From Foetidibacter luteolus (GTDB taxonomy: Bacteria > Bacteroidota > Bacteroidia > Chitinophagales > Chitinophagaceae), in the NCBI RefSeq assembly GCF_009650435.1, contig NZ_VVIP01000081.1:1-64000 (forward strand): a DNA stretch of 64,000 bases. The letters are read 5' to 3'. Positions 50,449 through 59,914 of this stretch are shown here, in pieces. The notes beneath the pieces were generated by a model. The model saw nothing but the letters and a program-made list of their open reading frames with translations, was not told where the DNA came from and made no database searches. Each line of letters starts with the position of its first letter. Position 1 is the stretch's first letter. Made by a program: the position numbers and the translations under genes.

Positions 50449-52617
50449 TTATTTCCACCGAATGTTCACCTGCACCCCTTCACTCCTGTTTTTAAATTGC
50501 AGCAGCAAAGTTTTAGTGGCCTCATCCCATGCTTGTTGCATCCCGGTAACAGGCACGCCGTTACTATCCGCAAGCTTAATATCAACAGGCTTTGCAGGCA
50601 GTAATATGCGCATTACATTATTGGTGGCTTCCGGGCTTTTGGTAATAAAGGAATAGCTGCCCTGGCTTATTTTTTCGTCAGATTCACGGCTGGCTGCAGC
50701 CAGTACCTGGGGCTTCTTTTTGTCGGCAACCTGGTTGATATCAAACAGAAAACCCTGTTCTCCAACATGAATGCTCTTTTGTTTTATTAACGGCAGCAAA
50801 GGATCAAATAGGTCAATAAAATTCCCCTTTAATGCCAAAGGCTCAGCGCTAACACTTTCCTCCATTACCGAAGCCACCACATAAGGGCCGCGCCGCACCA
50901 GGAAATAATTACCCGTTTGCAGCTTGCCCGCATGCGCTTTTTTCTCGTAGCCTTCTGCCACAATGCTGGTAAACGCTGCAGACATATCGGGTTTTAGCAC
51001 AAGTTCTTTGGGGTCTTTGCGCACCAGGTAAAACCAACCTTTGCCAATAGCCTGGCCGCTGCCGGTTTCAGCAGTATTTACATTCAGCAGTTTTAGCAAA
51101 TGTTGCGATGGCGTAGTGTAGCTGTTGCCTTGCGTATTCCACCATTCCTTCACCTGTTGAAAAGGATCACTATCGGTTCCATAATATAAAAGCACGCCGC
51201 CATTCTTTACCCATTTTGCCAGGTGCTCATTTACCTCCTGCGATAGTGGCTTCATACCCGCATAGCTCATCACCAGCACCTTAATATGTTTAAGTGTTTC
51301 TTCAAAAGCCAGGTTTTCCATGTGTACTGTTTCCACCGGTATGCCCAGCTTTAACAGCGGTAATATCATGCCGTAAAAATTAGATAGCTGCGGGTCTTCG
51401 TAACTGTTGTGTGTGGGAAAGCGCTGAAACATCATGGAGTTGCCCACCAGCACACCAATGCCTTTGCTGCCATTAATGCCTGTAGTGCTGCCCGGCATTT
51501 TATTAAGGGCGTTTACCATTACCTGCATTTGAGTAGCATAAGCAGGGGAAATGGGCTGCCGCTCATCACTGTTCTCCAGTTTAAACTTGCCCTGGTAAAT
51601 CCTGTTGGGCCAGGGCATCACTTCAAAGTGCGTAACAGAAGGGTATAGTAGTTTGGCTGTAAAAGTAGCCTGGTAATTGCGCTTGTAATCATCCCAGGTA
51701 CGCGGCCAGTCTTCAATAGGGTCAGTCAAAAAATACATGCGGCGTTTGGTGGGGGCCGTCATAGATAGCATGCTGCCATACTCAAGAAAAGCCGTTTCAA
51801 AAACGCGTTCTTTTTCAAGGCCATTGTAAAAATTAGGTTCTCTTGCTGTGCCTGTCCAAACCTGGGCTATATAGCCGCTCATACCTTCCAGAGATGCAAG
51901 GCTGGCTTCCGGGCTAACAATATTCCACGATGAATAATTAAGCAGCGAATGTGTTGGCACGTAGCATTGCACTTTACGGCCAATACTGTCGCTGTAAGCG
52001 TGTATATAACTAAACACTTCCTTCAGTGCATTATGGTATAAATGATACTTGAGCTTGGATGACAGGTAAGTAGCTTCCGGCGATTCATGCTGTGCCTGCC
52101 AGGACGTACCATAGTATTTTTGCCATTCTCTTTTAAAGGCCGTGCTGTAACCCGCCCTTGCCCAAAACTCCGGCTCTTCCAGATACACCGCGGTAACGCC
52201 TGCATCTATGGCACGTTTAACCACTGTTTTAAAGTAACGTACAAAAGATTCCGTAGGCACCAGGTAAGGAATATCAACGCCGTGCCCAATACTTTTACCA
52301 TTCCTTTCCACCTGGCTTTCCTCGTCAATATGGTTAATACCATCCCACCGGCCTTTAAAATAATCCTTGTATTCGCCCCAGGCAATACCCGTCATAAACT
52401 GCACGTTGTAGCCCTTACCCCGCCAGTCTTTAACGCGGGTTTCAAAGCTGCTGTCAACACCGTAAACAATAGCAATGTCGCTGCGTACGTCGTAAGCGGG
52501 GTTATAAGGTGCGCTTACCTGGAAGGAAGTTTTTTCCCGTAAGTTTTGAGCCTGCTGGGCATTGGCCTGCACCATACCGGCAGCAAAAAGAAAGATTGAC
52601 CAATTGATCTTTTTCAT
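50449..52617 (-). CDS. Putative exported glycoside hydrolase, clan GH-A/GH42-like
   Basis: 722 residues with a signal peptide ending at ANAQ (~21). The N-terminal ~380 residues look like a TIM barrel: GKGYNVQFMTGIAW, a candidate acid/base Glu in YLEEPEFW (146-152), and later TLxYPSVTHFEVMPW-type strands. Residues ~400-560 resemble the glutamine-amidotransferase-like trimerisation domain of GH42 beta-galactosidases (KVLVMSYAGMKPL, KNGGVLLYYGTDSDPFQQV). The last part is a beta-sandwich. I do not recognise the exact family. Alone on its strand. Confidence 0.5.
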   Translation of the reverse strand: MKKINWSIFLFAAGMVQANAQQAQNLREKTSFQVSAPYNPAYDVRSDIAIVYGVDSSFETRVKDWRGKGYNVQFMTGIAWGEYKDYFKGRWDGINHIDEESQVERNGKSIGHGVDIPYLVPTESFVRYFKTVVKRAIDAGVTAVYLEEPEFWARAGYSTAFKREWQKYYGTSWQAQHESPEATYLSSKLKYHLYHNALKEVFSYIHAYSDSIGRKVQCYVPTHSLLNYSSWNIVSPEASLASLEGMSGYIAQVWTGTAREPNFYNGLEKERVFETAFLEYGSMLSMTAPTKRRMYFLTDPIEDWPRTWDDYKRNYQATFTAKLLYPSVTHFEVMPWPNRIYQGKFKLENSDERQPISPAYATQMQVMVNALNKMPGSTTGINGSKGIGVLVGNSMMFQRFPTHNSYEDPQLSNFYGMILPLLKLGIPVETVHMENLAFEETLKHIKVLVMSYAGMKPLSQEVNEHLAKWVKNGGVLLYYGTDSDPFQQVKEWWNTQGNSYTTPSQHLLKLLNVNTAETGSGQAIGKGWFYLVRKDPKELVLKPDMSAAFTSIVAEGYEKKAHAGKLQTGNYFLVRRGPYVVASVMEESVSAEPLALKGNFIDLFDPLLPLIKQKSIHVGEQGFLFDINQVADKKKPQVLAAASRESDEKISQGSYSFITKSPEATNNVMRILLPAKPVDIKLADSNGVPVTGMQQAWDEATKTLLLQFKNRSEGVQVNIRWK

Positions 52618-52696
52618 GATTAGCTATAAATAGGTTTTCTGTTGAACATGCAATGTATTTTTCTTAAGTCAACACCCCGGGTTAATTAGAATTTTT
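52618..52696. other. Intergenic stretch
   Basis: AT-rich upstream region of the 722-residue gene; probable site of its promoter, but no clear TAnnTTTG box. Confidence 0.3.
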
Positions 52697-52758
52697 ATGG
52701 GCCCGGCAGTGTGAACTACTATGAGGCAGCCGTTGCGTCGCACTCTTGTACGGCTGGT
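52697..52758 (-). repeat. Interspersed repeat R1, copy j
   Basis: TATGGGCCCGGCAG start, core GTTGCGTCGCA (52732-52742) and CTCTTGTACGG end; same subtype as 9823-9882. 52759-53122 holds no recognisable gene. Confidence 0.8.
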
Positions 52759-53122
52759 AATTCTACTCAGCACTGTGCAGCAACATTTGCATCGTGTTAC
52801 CTGCTTTGTTCCAAATGCTCCAGTGCCGTTATCCCAAGTTATTGGTAAGACGTCTGAAACAGGTTACCTGTACCAAAGATAACTAACTGGTTTACAGCCG
52901 GGACTTTGCGTGTTTGTTGGGTCAATGTTTAGAGTTGTGGCGCAAACCTTTCAACCCGTAACAATTCGTTTTATAGTCCATCAGGCGGGTACTAAGGCTG
53001 TCTTTGCGTCTTTGCGGCTTTGCGTGAAATCTATTACCGGCAACCCCAAAACACCGCAAATGCCAAAATGTATGCAATAGTGGCTACTTAATGCACCTGG
53101 CAGTACCAAAAAATGTATTTCT

Positions 53123-53152
53123 TTTGTGCTGCACAAAAGCGGGGTATTTTTG
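53123..53152 (+). promoter_or_regulatory. Promoter of maeB
   Basis: TTTG (53123-53126), 18-bp spacer, TATTTTTG (53145-53152): a full match to the Bacteroidota TTTG/TAnnTTTG pattern. The expected leader is about 65 nt. Confidence 0.65.
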
Positions 53153-53223
53153 CGCCCCGGCTAAGTTTTGAACTGTGTAAGCAAACAGTTTTAAAACCTT
53201 AAAGGAAGAACACCACATATACT

Positions 53224-55569
53224 ATGGCCAAGAAACTAAGAAGAGAAGAAGCACTGGAATACCACGCCTCTGGCAGGCCCGGAAAAATTGAAGTTATACC
53301 TACCAAAGAAGCTAAAACGCAACGCGACTTATCGCTGGCCTACAGCCCCGGCGTAGCGGAACCCTGTAAGGATATTGCCCTGCATAAAGAAGATGTATAT
53401 AAATACACTGCCAAGGGCAACCTGGTAGCCGTAATAAGCAATGGTACCGCTGTACTTGGACTGGGCGACATTGGCGCCGAAGCCAGCAAACCCGTAATGG
53501 AGGGGAAGGGGGTATTGTTTAAAATTTTCGCGGATATTGATGTGTTTGATATTGAGATAAACGAAAAAGACCCGCAGAAGTTTGTGGAAATTGTAAAGTC
53601 GCTGGAGCCAACTTTTGGCGGCATTAACCTGGAAGACATTAAAGCCCCTGAATGCTTTTACATTGAACAGGCCCTGAGAGAAAAGTGTAATATACCTGTA
53701 ATGCACGATGACCAGCATGGTACCGCCATTATAAGTGGCGCAGCCCTGTTGAACGCACTGGAAATTCAAAAAAAGAAGATTGACAAGGTAAAAATAGTGG
53801 TAAACGGCGCCGGCGCCGCTGCCATGGCCTGCGTGAAACTATATGCTGAACTGGGCGCTAAACATGCCAATTTTACGCTGTTTGATAAAGACGGCGTGTT
53901 GCACCAGGGCCGCACAGACCTTGATGAAACAAAAAAGTTGTTCGCTGTTAAAAATGGTGGAATTACGCTGGAAGAAGCCATGAAAGGTGCGGATGTTTTT
54001 TTGGGCCTCAGCGTTGGTAACGTGGTTACGCCGGAAATGATTAAAAGCATGGCTAAAAACCCCATTGCATTTGCTATGGCCAACCCCGACCCTGAGATTA
54101 CCTACGATGCAGCTACGGCAGCACGCAAGGATATTATTATGGCTACGGGCCGCAGCGATTACCCCAACCAGGTGAACAATGTGCTAGGGTTTCCCTACAT
54201 TTTTCGCGGTGCGCTGGATGTACGTGCCCGGCAGATAAACGAAGAAATGAAACTGGCTGCCGTTAAAGCCCTGGCCGGCCTGGCTAAAACACCTGTGCCG
54301 GATATTGTGAACATGGCCTATAACCAGCGCAACATGGCATTTGGCCCCGAGTACATTATACCCAAACCGCTGGACCCCCGCCTGCTGGAAACCGTGGCCC
54401 CCGCTGTTGCCAAAGCCGCTATGGAAAGTGGCGTGGCACAAAAAAACATTACCAACTGGGATGCTTACCAGGTAGAACTTAATAAAAGGCTGGGACTGGA
54501 TAACCAGATTATGCGTGTATTGAGCAGTACCGCCAGGAAAGACCCCAAGCGGATTGTGTTTGCTGAGGCAGACAGCCTTAAAATTATAAAGGCTGCTGCT
54601 ATAACTTATGAGGAGGGCATTGCTTACCCCATACTGCTGGGCGAAGAGAAAAAGATTAAGCGGATAGCGGAAGAAAACTTTATTGACATTAGCGACCTGC
54701 CGATTATAGACCCCGAAAGTAAAGACAAGGATGTTGACCAGAAACTAAGCCTTTACAGCGAGCTTTTCTTCAAAAAACGGCAGCGTAAGGGGCTTAACTA
54801 TTATGAAAGCAAAAAAATAATGCGTGAACGCAACCATTTTGGCTGCATGATGGTAGAAACCGGCGATGCGGATGCGATGATATCGGGCCTTACCAAGAAC
54901 TACGTGGAAACCATTCGCCCGGCATTGCAGTGCATTGGCACAGAGGAAGGGGTAAAAAAGATAGCGGGCATGTACCTGCTGCTTACCAAAAAAGGCCCGC
55001 TGTTTATGGCCGATACCACCGTAAACTTTAACCCCACTGCCGAAGAGCTGGCCGAAATAACTTTAATGACGGCCAAAGAGGTGCGCAACTTTAACCTGGT
55101 GCCGCGTATTGCCATGCTTAGCTACAGCAACTTTGGCAGCAGCGACAGCCCTGAAGCACGGCTGGTTGCAGAAGCTACACGCATTGTTAAACAGCGCAAC
55201 CCATCCCTGGTGGTAGATGGCGAAATGCAGGCATGGCTGGCATTTGACCAGAAAGTGATGAAGGACAACTATCCCTTTAGCGACCTGGTGGATGAGGATG
55301 TAAATACCCTGATATTCCCCAACCTGGCGGCGGGCAACGTAGCCTATAATTTACTGAAAGACATTGGCGGCGCCGATGCCATTGGCCCTGTGCTGCTGGG
55401 GCTTAAGAAGCCCGTTCATGTATTACAGTTGGGCAGTTCTGTACGCAGTATCGTTAATATGGCTATTATTGCAGTTGTTGATGCACAGTTAAAGTGCCAG
55501 AACAATAATACAGATATGGCAGTACAACAGTCTGCCTGGTGGAAACGGTTAAAGAAAAAGAAAAAATAA
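53224..55569 (+). CDS. maeB: NADP-dependent malic enzyme (malic enzyme-phosphotransacetylase fusion)
   Basis: 781 residues, the size of MaeB-type enzymes. Residues ~1-420 are the malic enzyme: SLAYSPGVAEPCK, GLGDIGAEASKPVMEGKG, MHDDQHGTAII and the NAD(P)-binding VVNGAGAAAMAC. Residues ~430-765 are a phosphotransacetylase-like domain with RIVFAEADSLKIIKAA, NHFGCMMVETGDADAMISG and SSVRSIVNMAIIA. It decarboxylates malate to pyruvate and makes NADPH; the second domain usually regulates by acetyl-CoA. The basic run KRLKKKKK ends the protein. mlaE follows by four bases. Confidence 0.96.
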   Translation: MAKKLRREEALEYHASGRPGKIEVIPTKEAKTQRDLSLAYSPGVAEPCKDIALHKEDVYKYTAKGNLVAVISNGTAVLGLGDIGAEASKPVMEGKGVLFKIFADIDVFDIEINEKDPQKFVEIVKSLEPTFGGINLEDIKAPECFYIEQALREKCNIPVMHDDQHGTAIISGAALLNALEIQKKKIDKVKIVVNGAGAAAMACVKLYAELGAKHANFTLFDKDGVLHQGRTDLDETKKLFAVKNGGITLEEAMKGADVFLGLSVGNVVTPEMIKSMAKNPIAFAMANPDPEITYDAATAARKDIIMATGRSDYPNQVNNVLGFPYIFRGALDVRARQINEEMKLAAVKALAGLAKTPVPDIVNMAYNQRNMAFGPEYIIPKPLDPRLLETVAPAVAKAAMESGVAQKNITNWDAYQVELNKRLGLDNQIMRVLSSTARKDPKRIVFAEADSLKIIKAAAITYEEGIAYPILLGEEKKIKRIAEENFIDISDLPIIDPESKDKDVDQKLSLYSELFFKKRQRKGLNYYESKKIMRERNHFGCMMVETGDADAMISGLTKNYVETIRPALQCIGTEEGVKKIAGMYLLLTKKGPLFMADTTVNFNPTAEELAEITLMTAKEVRNFNLVPRIAMLSYSNFGSSDSPEARLVAEATRIVKQRNPSLVVDGEMQAWLAFDQKVMKDNYPFSDLVDEDVNTLIFPNLAAGNVAYNLLKDIGGADAIGPVLLGLKKPVHVLQLGSSVRSIVNMAIIAVVDAQLKCQNNNTDMAVQQSAWWKRLKKKKK

Positions 55570-55573
55570 ACAC

Positions 55574-56317
55574 ATGATTGGACGGTTTTTAAGGCATTTG
55601 GGCTTGTACCTGTTGATGCTTAAACGAATGTTTACCCGGCCCGAAAATGGTAAAATGTATTGGAAGGAGTTTATGCACCAATGCTCGGAAATAGGCATTG
55701 GCTCCCTGCCTATCGTGGTTATCATATCATTATTTCTCGGGGCGGTAACCACCGTACAAACGGCTTACCAGTTAGTAAGCCCGCTTGTGCCCATGCAAAC
55801 CGTAGCGCAAATTGTGCGTGACAGTGTAATACTCGAACTTTCACCTACCGTATTAAGCATTGTATTGGCCGGCGTAGTAGGCAGTAAAATAGCCAGCGAA
55901 TTGGGCAATATGCGCATCAGCGAGCAAATAGATGCGTTGGAGATAATGGGCATTAATACCAGGGCATACCTTGTAGCCCCAAAAATTATCGGCGCCTTGT
56001 TGGTAATACCCTGCCTCATCGTTATTTCAGCCGTACTGGCCATTTGGGGTGGCCGTTTTGCCGGCCAGGCGGCAGGTATTCTGGCCAACGATATCTATGA
56101 TATTGGCCTGCGCCAAAACCTTAATACTTACAACATTACCGTAGCCTTAACCAAGGCTTATACTTTCGCTTTTATTGTAAGCAGCATACCTTCTTATTAC
56201 GGCTACCACGTTAAGGGTGGCGCCCTTGAAATAGGCCGGGCCAGCACCATATCGGTTGTGGTAAGCTGCATACTTATCCTGTTCGCAGATTACCTGCTGG
56301 CAGCTTTGTTGCTGTAG
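55574..56317 (+). CDS. mlaE: MlaE-type lipid-transport permease
   Basis: 247 residues with about five membrane helices. Family motifs: GSLPIVVIISLFLGAVTTVQTAYQL-type first helix region (written shortened), SVILELSPTVLSIVLAG, ASELGNMRISEQIDALEIMG, and NTRAYLVAPKIIGAL. It is the inner-membrane subunit that moves phospholipids between membranes. The ATPase MlaF and the MCE protein MlaD are not in the window, which is unusual since they are commonly adjacent; translation may be coupled to maeB by the four-base gap. Confidence 0.93.
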   Translation: MIGRFLRHLGLYLLMLKRMFTRPENGKMYWKEFMHQCSEIGIGSLPIVVIISLFLGAVTTVQTAYQLVSPLVPMQTVAQIVRDSVILELSPTVLSIVLAGVVGSKIASELGNMRISEQIDALEIMGINTRAYLVAPKIIGALLVIPCLIVISAVLAIWGGRFAGQAAGILANDIYDIGLRQNLNTYNITVALTKAYTFAFIVSSIPSYYGYHVKGGALEIGRASTISVVVSCILILFADYLLAALLL

Positions 56318-56349
56318 CAACTTTTGCCTTCGGCTTTTTATTTTTTGGT

Positions 56350-56422
56350 TACCGGCGTTTGGTTTTTCATGGCATCGGCTGTTGTGTCACTCACTTGTAC
56401 TTTCTGTTTTTCATGGCGGCAT
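56350..56422 (-). repeat. Interspersed repeat R1, copy k
   Basis: GGTTTTTCATGGCATCGGCT, core GTTGTGTCAC (56381-56390), TCACTTGTAC and a TTTTTCATGGCGGC end; subtype of copies d and f. Confidence 0.8.
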
Positions 56423-56508
56423 TTAAGCGGGTATTATGTTTAGCTGCAGCTAACCCTTGTACAATCTTTTGCTGCTTCTTGTTATATTGCCTGGCATAAC
56501 CGACCATC

Positions 56509-57777
56509 TTGGCAAAAAAACGCTATGCATACTGGTTTTTACTGGCGCTGCTGCTGGCGGCAAACCTGTACATTATTCTCAACCGCAATAACGGGTATAA
56601 ATATCACCCCTATAAAACCTACAGCGAACTGTATGTGATGGATTCATCCCTGTACCTGCATAACCTGTTCTTTACCAACGATTCTGTGGAGCTTACTTTC
56701 TCTGTGCCGCTGCCGGTAAAACAATACAGGCTTACGGTTGACAGTGGCGCTGCTGTACTGGTAACACCCAGGGCAAGCAGTATTGTGCTGCCCTTGCAAC
56801 GCAGGTTGCATACATACAGCCTGCAACCGTTAGGTGAAAATTGCTGCAGCCTGCCAATACAGCTAAAAATTGACCATGATATTCATTACAGCGCAGACTC
56901 TTTTTACATAAACGAGTTACTGTATTGCAACTTACCCGGCCCGGGTATTGAAACCTCGCCGTTAACCTTATGGCAAAAAGGCCTGCAGGCTTACAGTAAA
57001 CAAGCGCAGCAACAAGGCTTACAATTGCTTACGGCCAAAACAAGTATTGCCCATGCCGCTACTGACCTTGAAAAGGCAAAGGAAATAGCCAGGCTGGTAG
57101 CATCCCTGCCCAATAACAATGCCGGTACAAAACCGGGGGAACATTACAGCGCCACTGCCTGGGAGCAGGTACAGCTATCCCTGCAAAATAAAGCCAGGCT
57201 GGACTGTGGCAACTATAATCAAATTACCAGCTTTTTCTGCACGCTGGCCGGCCTGCCCAACCGCGTTGTATACTACTTTGGCCCGGACGGTAACTGGAAA
57301 TACGGCATTCACCTTTTAAACGAAGTGTACCTGCGTGAACAGCAGCAATGGGCCGTTTTAGATGCCACTTTTAATATTTACCTGCCGCATAACGGAAGCA
57401 GGTTTTATAACATAGTGGATATTAAAAAGATGGCGCAAACCAACAGCCTTTCCGGAAAATGGCTGTTTAGTTATTCGGCTGACAGCCTTCAGCTTTTGCC
57501 TACGGATAGTGCCCTCTCCGGCTTAATGTATTACAACCAGTCCAATGCAGACCTGGCATTTAATTATCCCGGCACCAACACTTATGGAAACAGGCTTACG
57601 TTCATTGCCAACTTTTATTCATTTCACAACGAGGTATGCTTTTATTCTGATGTCCACCGCAATTACTGGGGCAAGATAATAGTTAAGATGCTGGCGTTTT
57701 ATGGCTGGATTATCTTGCTGGTAACTTACGCATTTATGGAATGGAAATATTACCGGAAAGCAACGGCCGGGAAGTGA
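56509..57777 (+). CDS. Membrane-anchored transglutaminase-like protein
   Basis: 422 residues. Membrane helices near residues 8-24 and 385-405 flank a large periplasmic part. A transglutaminase/protease-like core has the Cys in ARLDCGNYNQ (~234), a His in YGIHLLNEVYL and an Asp in WAVLDATFN, in the order of the Cys-His-Asp triad. A stop lies three codons upstream, and no ATG precedes the first helix, so the start is the TTG at 56509. The catalytic family is recognised by order only; substrate unknown. It could act on wall or surface proteins. Confidence 0.68.
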   Translation: MAKKRYAYWFLLALLLAANLYIILNRNNGYKYHPYKTYSELYVMDSSLYLHNLFFTNDSVELTFSVPLPVKQYRLTVDSGAAVLVTPRASSIVLPLQRRLHTYSLQPLGENCCSLPIQLKIDHDIHYSADSFYINELLYCNLPGPGIETSPLTLWQKGLQAYSKQAQQQGLQLLTAKTSIAHAATDLEKAKEIARLVASLPNNNAGTKPGEHYSATAWEQVQLSLQNKARLDCGNYNQITSFFCTLAGLPNRVVYYFGPDGNWKYGIHLLNEVYLREQQQWAVLDATFNIYLPHNGSRFYNIVDIKKMAQTNSLSGKWLFSYSADSLQLLPTDSALSGLMYYNQSNADLAFNYPGTNTYGNRLTFIANFYSFHNEVCFYSDVHRNYWGKIIVKMLAFYGWIILLVTYAFMEWKYYRKATAGK

Positions 57778-57916
57778 TAATGTAAGGGTACTCGCATCGT
57801 TTTGGTTAATAATTGGGTGTTTAGGCGGTTTTTATGCCAGTTTAGATTGTTTTGGGCATAGATAACCATTTCTTCATTTTTGTATAATTTTAAATGCCCA
57901 ATTTTGCGATTGCCCC

Positions 57917-58435
57917 ATGGATGAGTTATTACAACATATAAGGGACGGAAACCGCCAAAGCTTTAATGATTTCTACCTGCAGTATCATGCTAAGCTTTAC
58001 CAGTATATTTTTAAGTATACCCGGTCTGAATGGCTTGCGGAAGAAACTGTGCAGTTAAGTTTTGTGAGAATATGGGAGAAACGCCAGGCTCTTTCCGTTG
58101 ATTATGCATTGTCAACCCAGCTTTTCAGGGTAGCCAAAAGTATAGTGATTGACTTGTTACGGAAAGGAGAAGTACGAAAAACTGCTCCATTGACGGCAAT
58201 GGAGTATGAGCCATCTTTTAACAATGAGGATATTGAGTCAAAAAGCGAATTGGCATTGGTAATGAAGGCGATAGAAACATTACCCCCTGTTCGCCGCAAG
58301 GTTTTTGAATACAGCCGGTTCGAAAACCTGTCTCACAAAGAAATCAGTTCAACACTTTCCATTTCAACCAAAACTGTAGAAACGCATATCAGCAAGGCTA
58401 TCAGGCACCTGCGCAAATCACTTTCTTTCTTTTAG
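57917..58435 (+). CDS. ECF RNA polymerase sigma factor, Bacteroidetes type
   Basis: 172 residues. Region 2 spans ~5-75 (FNDFYLQYHAKLYQYIFKYT, AEETVQLSFVRIWEKR) and region 4 spans ~110-170 (LPPVRRKVFEYSRFENLSHK, EISSTLSISTKTVETHISKA). This is the expansion family that normally sits directly before a FecR gene and directs one SusC/SusD set. Here no FecR follows; the next gene is a serine hydrolase on the other strand. It may serve the FecR at 42934-43974. Confidence 0.94.
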   Translation: MDELLQHIRDGNRQSFNDFYLQYHAKLYQYIFKYTRSEWLAEETVQLSFVRIWEKRQALSVDYALSTQLFRVAKSIVIDLLRKGEVRKTAPLTAMEYEPSFNNEDIESKSELALVMKAIETLPPVRRKVFEYSRFENLSHKEISSTLSISTKTVETHISKAIRHLRKSLSFF

Positions 58436-58451
58436 GGCAGTGTGCAAGGCA

Positions 58452-59588
58452 TCATTTTTTCCTGATAAGGTGCTCGTACAGGCAGGTAAATAACCGCCGC
58501 ATGCCGCCAGGTTCTTCAGCATAGTAGCCGCTGTAAATGGCTACTATCCCAAATTTTTCTTTTGGCTCAAAAAACATGGCGCTGCTTAAGCCGTATGCTG
58601 AACCTGTATGCCCGATGAGTATTTTGCCGTTAATTAGGGAGTCGTGGGCTGTAAGCGCCAGCCCATAGCCATAATTACCGTCTATGCTGGCTTGCATAAG
58701 CTTTGCACTTTTTTTGGAAATGATCCTTTTGCCTTTGTACCTGCCATAGTTCACATGCATGGTCATGTACCGGGCAAGGTCTGCAGCCGTTATCTTCATA
58801 CCCCCGGCCGGTGAAAATACCGGTGTGCTGTACCCCAATGTGTAATTGGCAATTTGCTCCCTTCGTGGTGCGTAAGCTTCCGGCGAAGGCACAAACCGGC
58901 CGGAACCGGTATCGTATTCGTACAGCGTGGCAAAACGGGAGTTGTCAAGAGAGTCTACACAAAAGCCACCATACAGCCCAAGCGGGTTGGTTATATGCTG
59001 CCGTATGTAGTTGTCAAACCGTTCTCCGGAAACTTTTTCAATAATGGCCCCGGCCAGGTTAAAGTTCAGGTTGCAGTATTTGTAACCGGTGCCAGGTTTG
59101 TAATCAGCATAGCATTTTGCCCACTCCGGGTTTTTACCGGGGTTTATCACATCCAACGTAAAATAACCCTGGCTGTCTGTTATGCCGGAGCGGTGCGATA
59201 ACAGCATCCTTACAGTAATAGCAATACCGGGAAATTGAGGGTGGCTTACCTTAAAACCAAGCCATTTGCTTACATCGTCATCCAACGACAGTTTCTTTGC
59301 TTTAACAAGCTGCATAATAGCCGTGGCGGAAAAAGATTTGGAAATAGAGGCAATACGAAAAAGGTCGTTATCTGTAAGTGGGGTATTAGCTTCTATATTC
59401 TTTAACCCAAAGGAATGTGTGTAAATAATCTTCCCTTTTTTAACAACAGCTACAGAAAGGCCCGCTACTTTATCCTGTTTTAGCAACGAGTTAATGCAGT
59501 CTTCGGCTTGTTGTGCCTGCCCAAGGCAAACATTGTGCATAAGCAAAAACAGGCCAACGCAAAGTGCCGGCAGAAAAGATGTTCTCAT
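58452..59588 (-). CDS. Serine hydrolase of the class C beta-lactamase/esterase fold
   Basis: 378 residues with a signal peptide ending at CLGQ (~24). SxxK is SISK at residues 81-84, YxN is YCN (~172) and the third motif is HTGSAYG near residue 325, replacing KTG. Such proteins are D-aminopeptidases, esterases or carboxypeptidase-like hydrolases more often than true beta-lactamases. Action is periplasmic. Start ATG at 59588. Confidence 0.9.
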   Translation of the reverse strand: MRTSFLPALCVGLFLLMHNVCLGQAQQAEDCINSLLKQDKVAGLSVAVVKKGKIIYTHSFGLKNIEANTPLTDNDLFRIASISKSFSATAIMQLVKAKKLSLDDDVSKWLGFKVSHPQFPGIAITVRMLLSHRSGITDSQGYFTLDVINPGKNPEWAKCYADYKPGTGYKYCNLNFNLAGAIIEKVSGERFDNYIRQHITNPLGLYGGFCVDSLDNSRFATLYEYDTGSGRFVPSPEAYAPRREQIANYTLGYSTPVFSPAGGMKITAADLARYMTMHVNYGRYKGKRIISKKSAKLMQASIDGNYGYGLALTAHDSLINGKILIGHTGSAYGLSSAMFFEPKEKFGIVAIYSGYYAEEPGGMRRLFTCLYEHLIRKK

Positions 59589-59606
59589 GTTTCAAATGTA
59601 GCCAAA

Positions 59607-59714
59607 ATGCAGGTAGTGAGTGGTGAGTGGGTGGCTGTTTCAGGACAAGACACTCTATTCAAAATTCATTGTTCCTGTTCGATATCCTTACGATGAGTAG
59701 TGAGTTGAGTGAAT
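59607..59714. repeat. Heptamer array H10, two short runs
   Basis: TAGTGAG, TGGTGAG, TGGGTGG at 59614-59634, and TGAGTAG, TGAGTTG, AGTGAAT at 59694-59714; complement of the CCACTCA word class. Confidence 0.65.
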
Positions 59715-59813
59715 AGCCTTCCCTCCCTCCTTCTTTTCTTCCGGGTTTCCGTGGCATTGGTACTGTTGCCAGCAATATTTCTGGCGCCAAAGGCGGCAGA
59801 AACTCATCTACTT

Positions 59814-59902
59814 GGGTCTGAAAAGCCGCCCAATGAACCGAACGATGAACGTAATGCGACGCAACGATGCTGCTATGAAATACCAAACGCTGGTAACCAA
59901 AA
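59814..59902 (+). repeat. Interspersed repeat R1, copy l
   Basis: GGGTCTGAAAAGCCGCCCAA, TGAACCGAACGATGAACGT, core TGCGACGCAAC (59855-59865), GATGCTGCTATGAAATACC. Best full-length match to copy i. Confidence 0.88.
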
Positions 59903-59914
59903 AAATAGAGGCCA

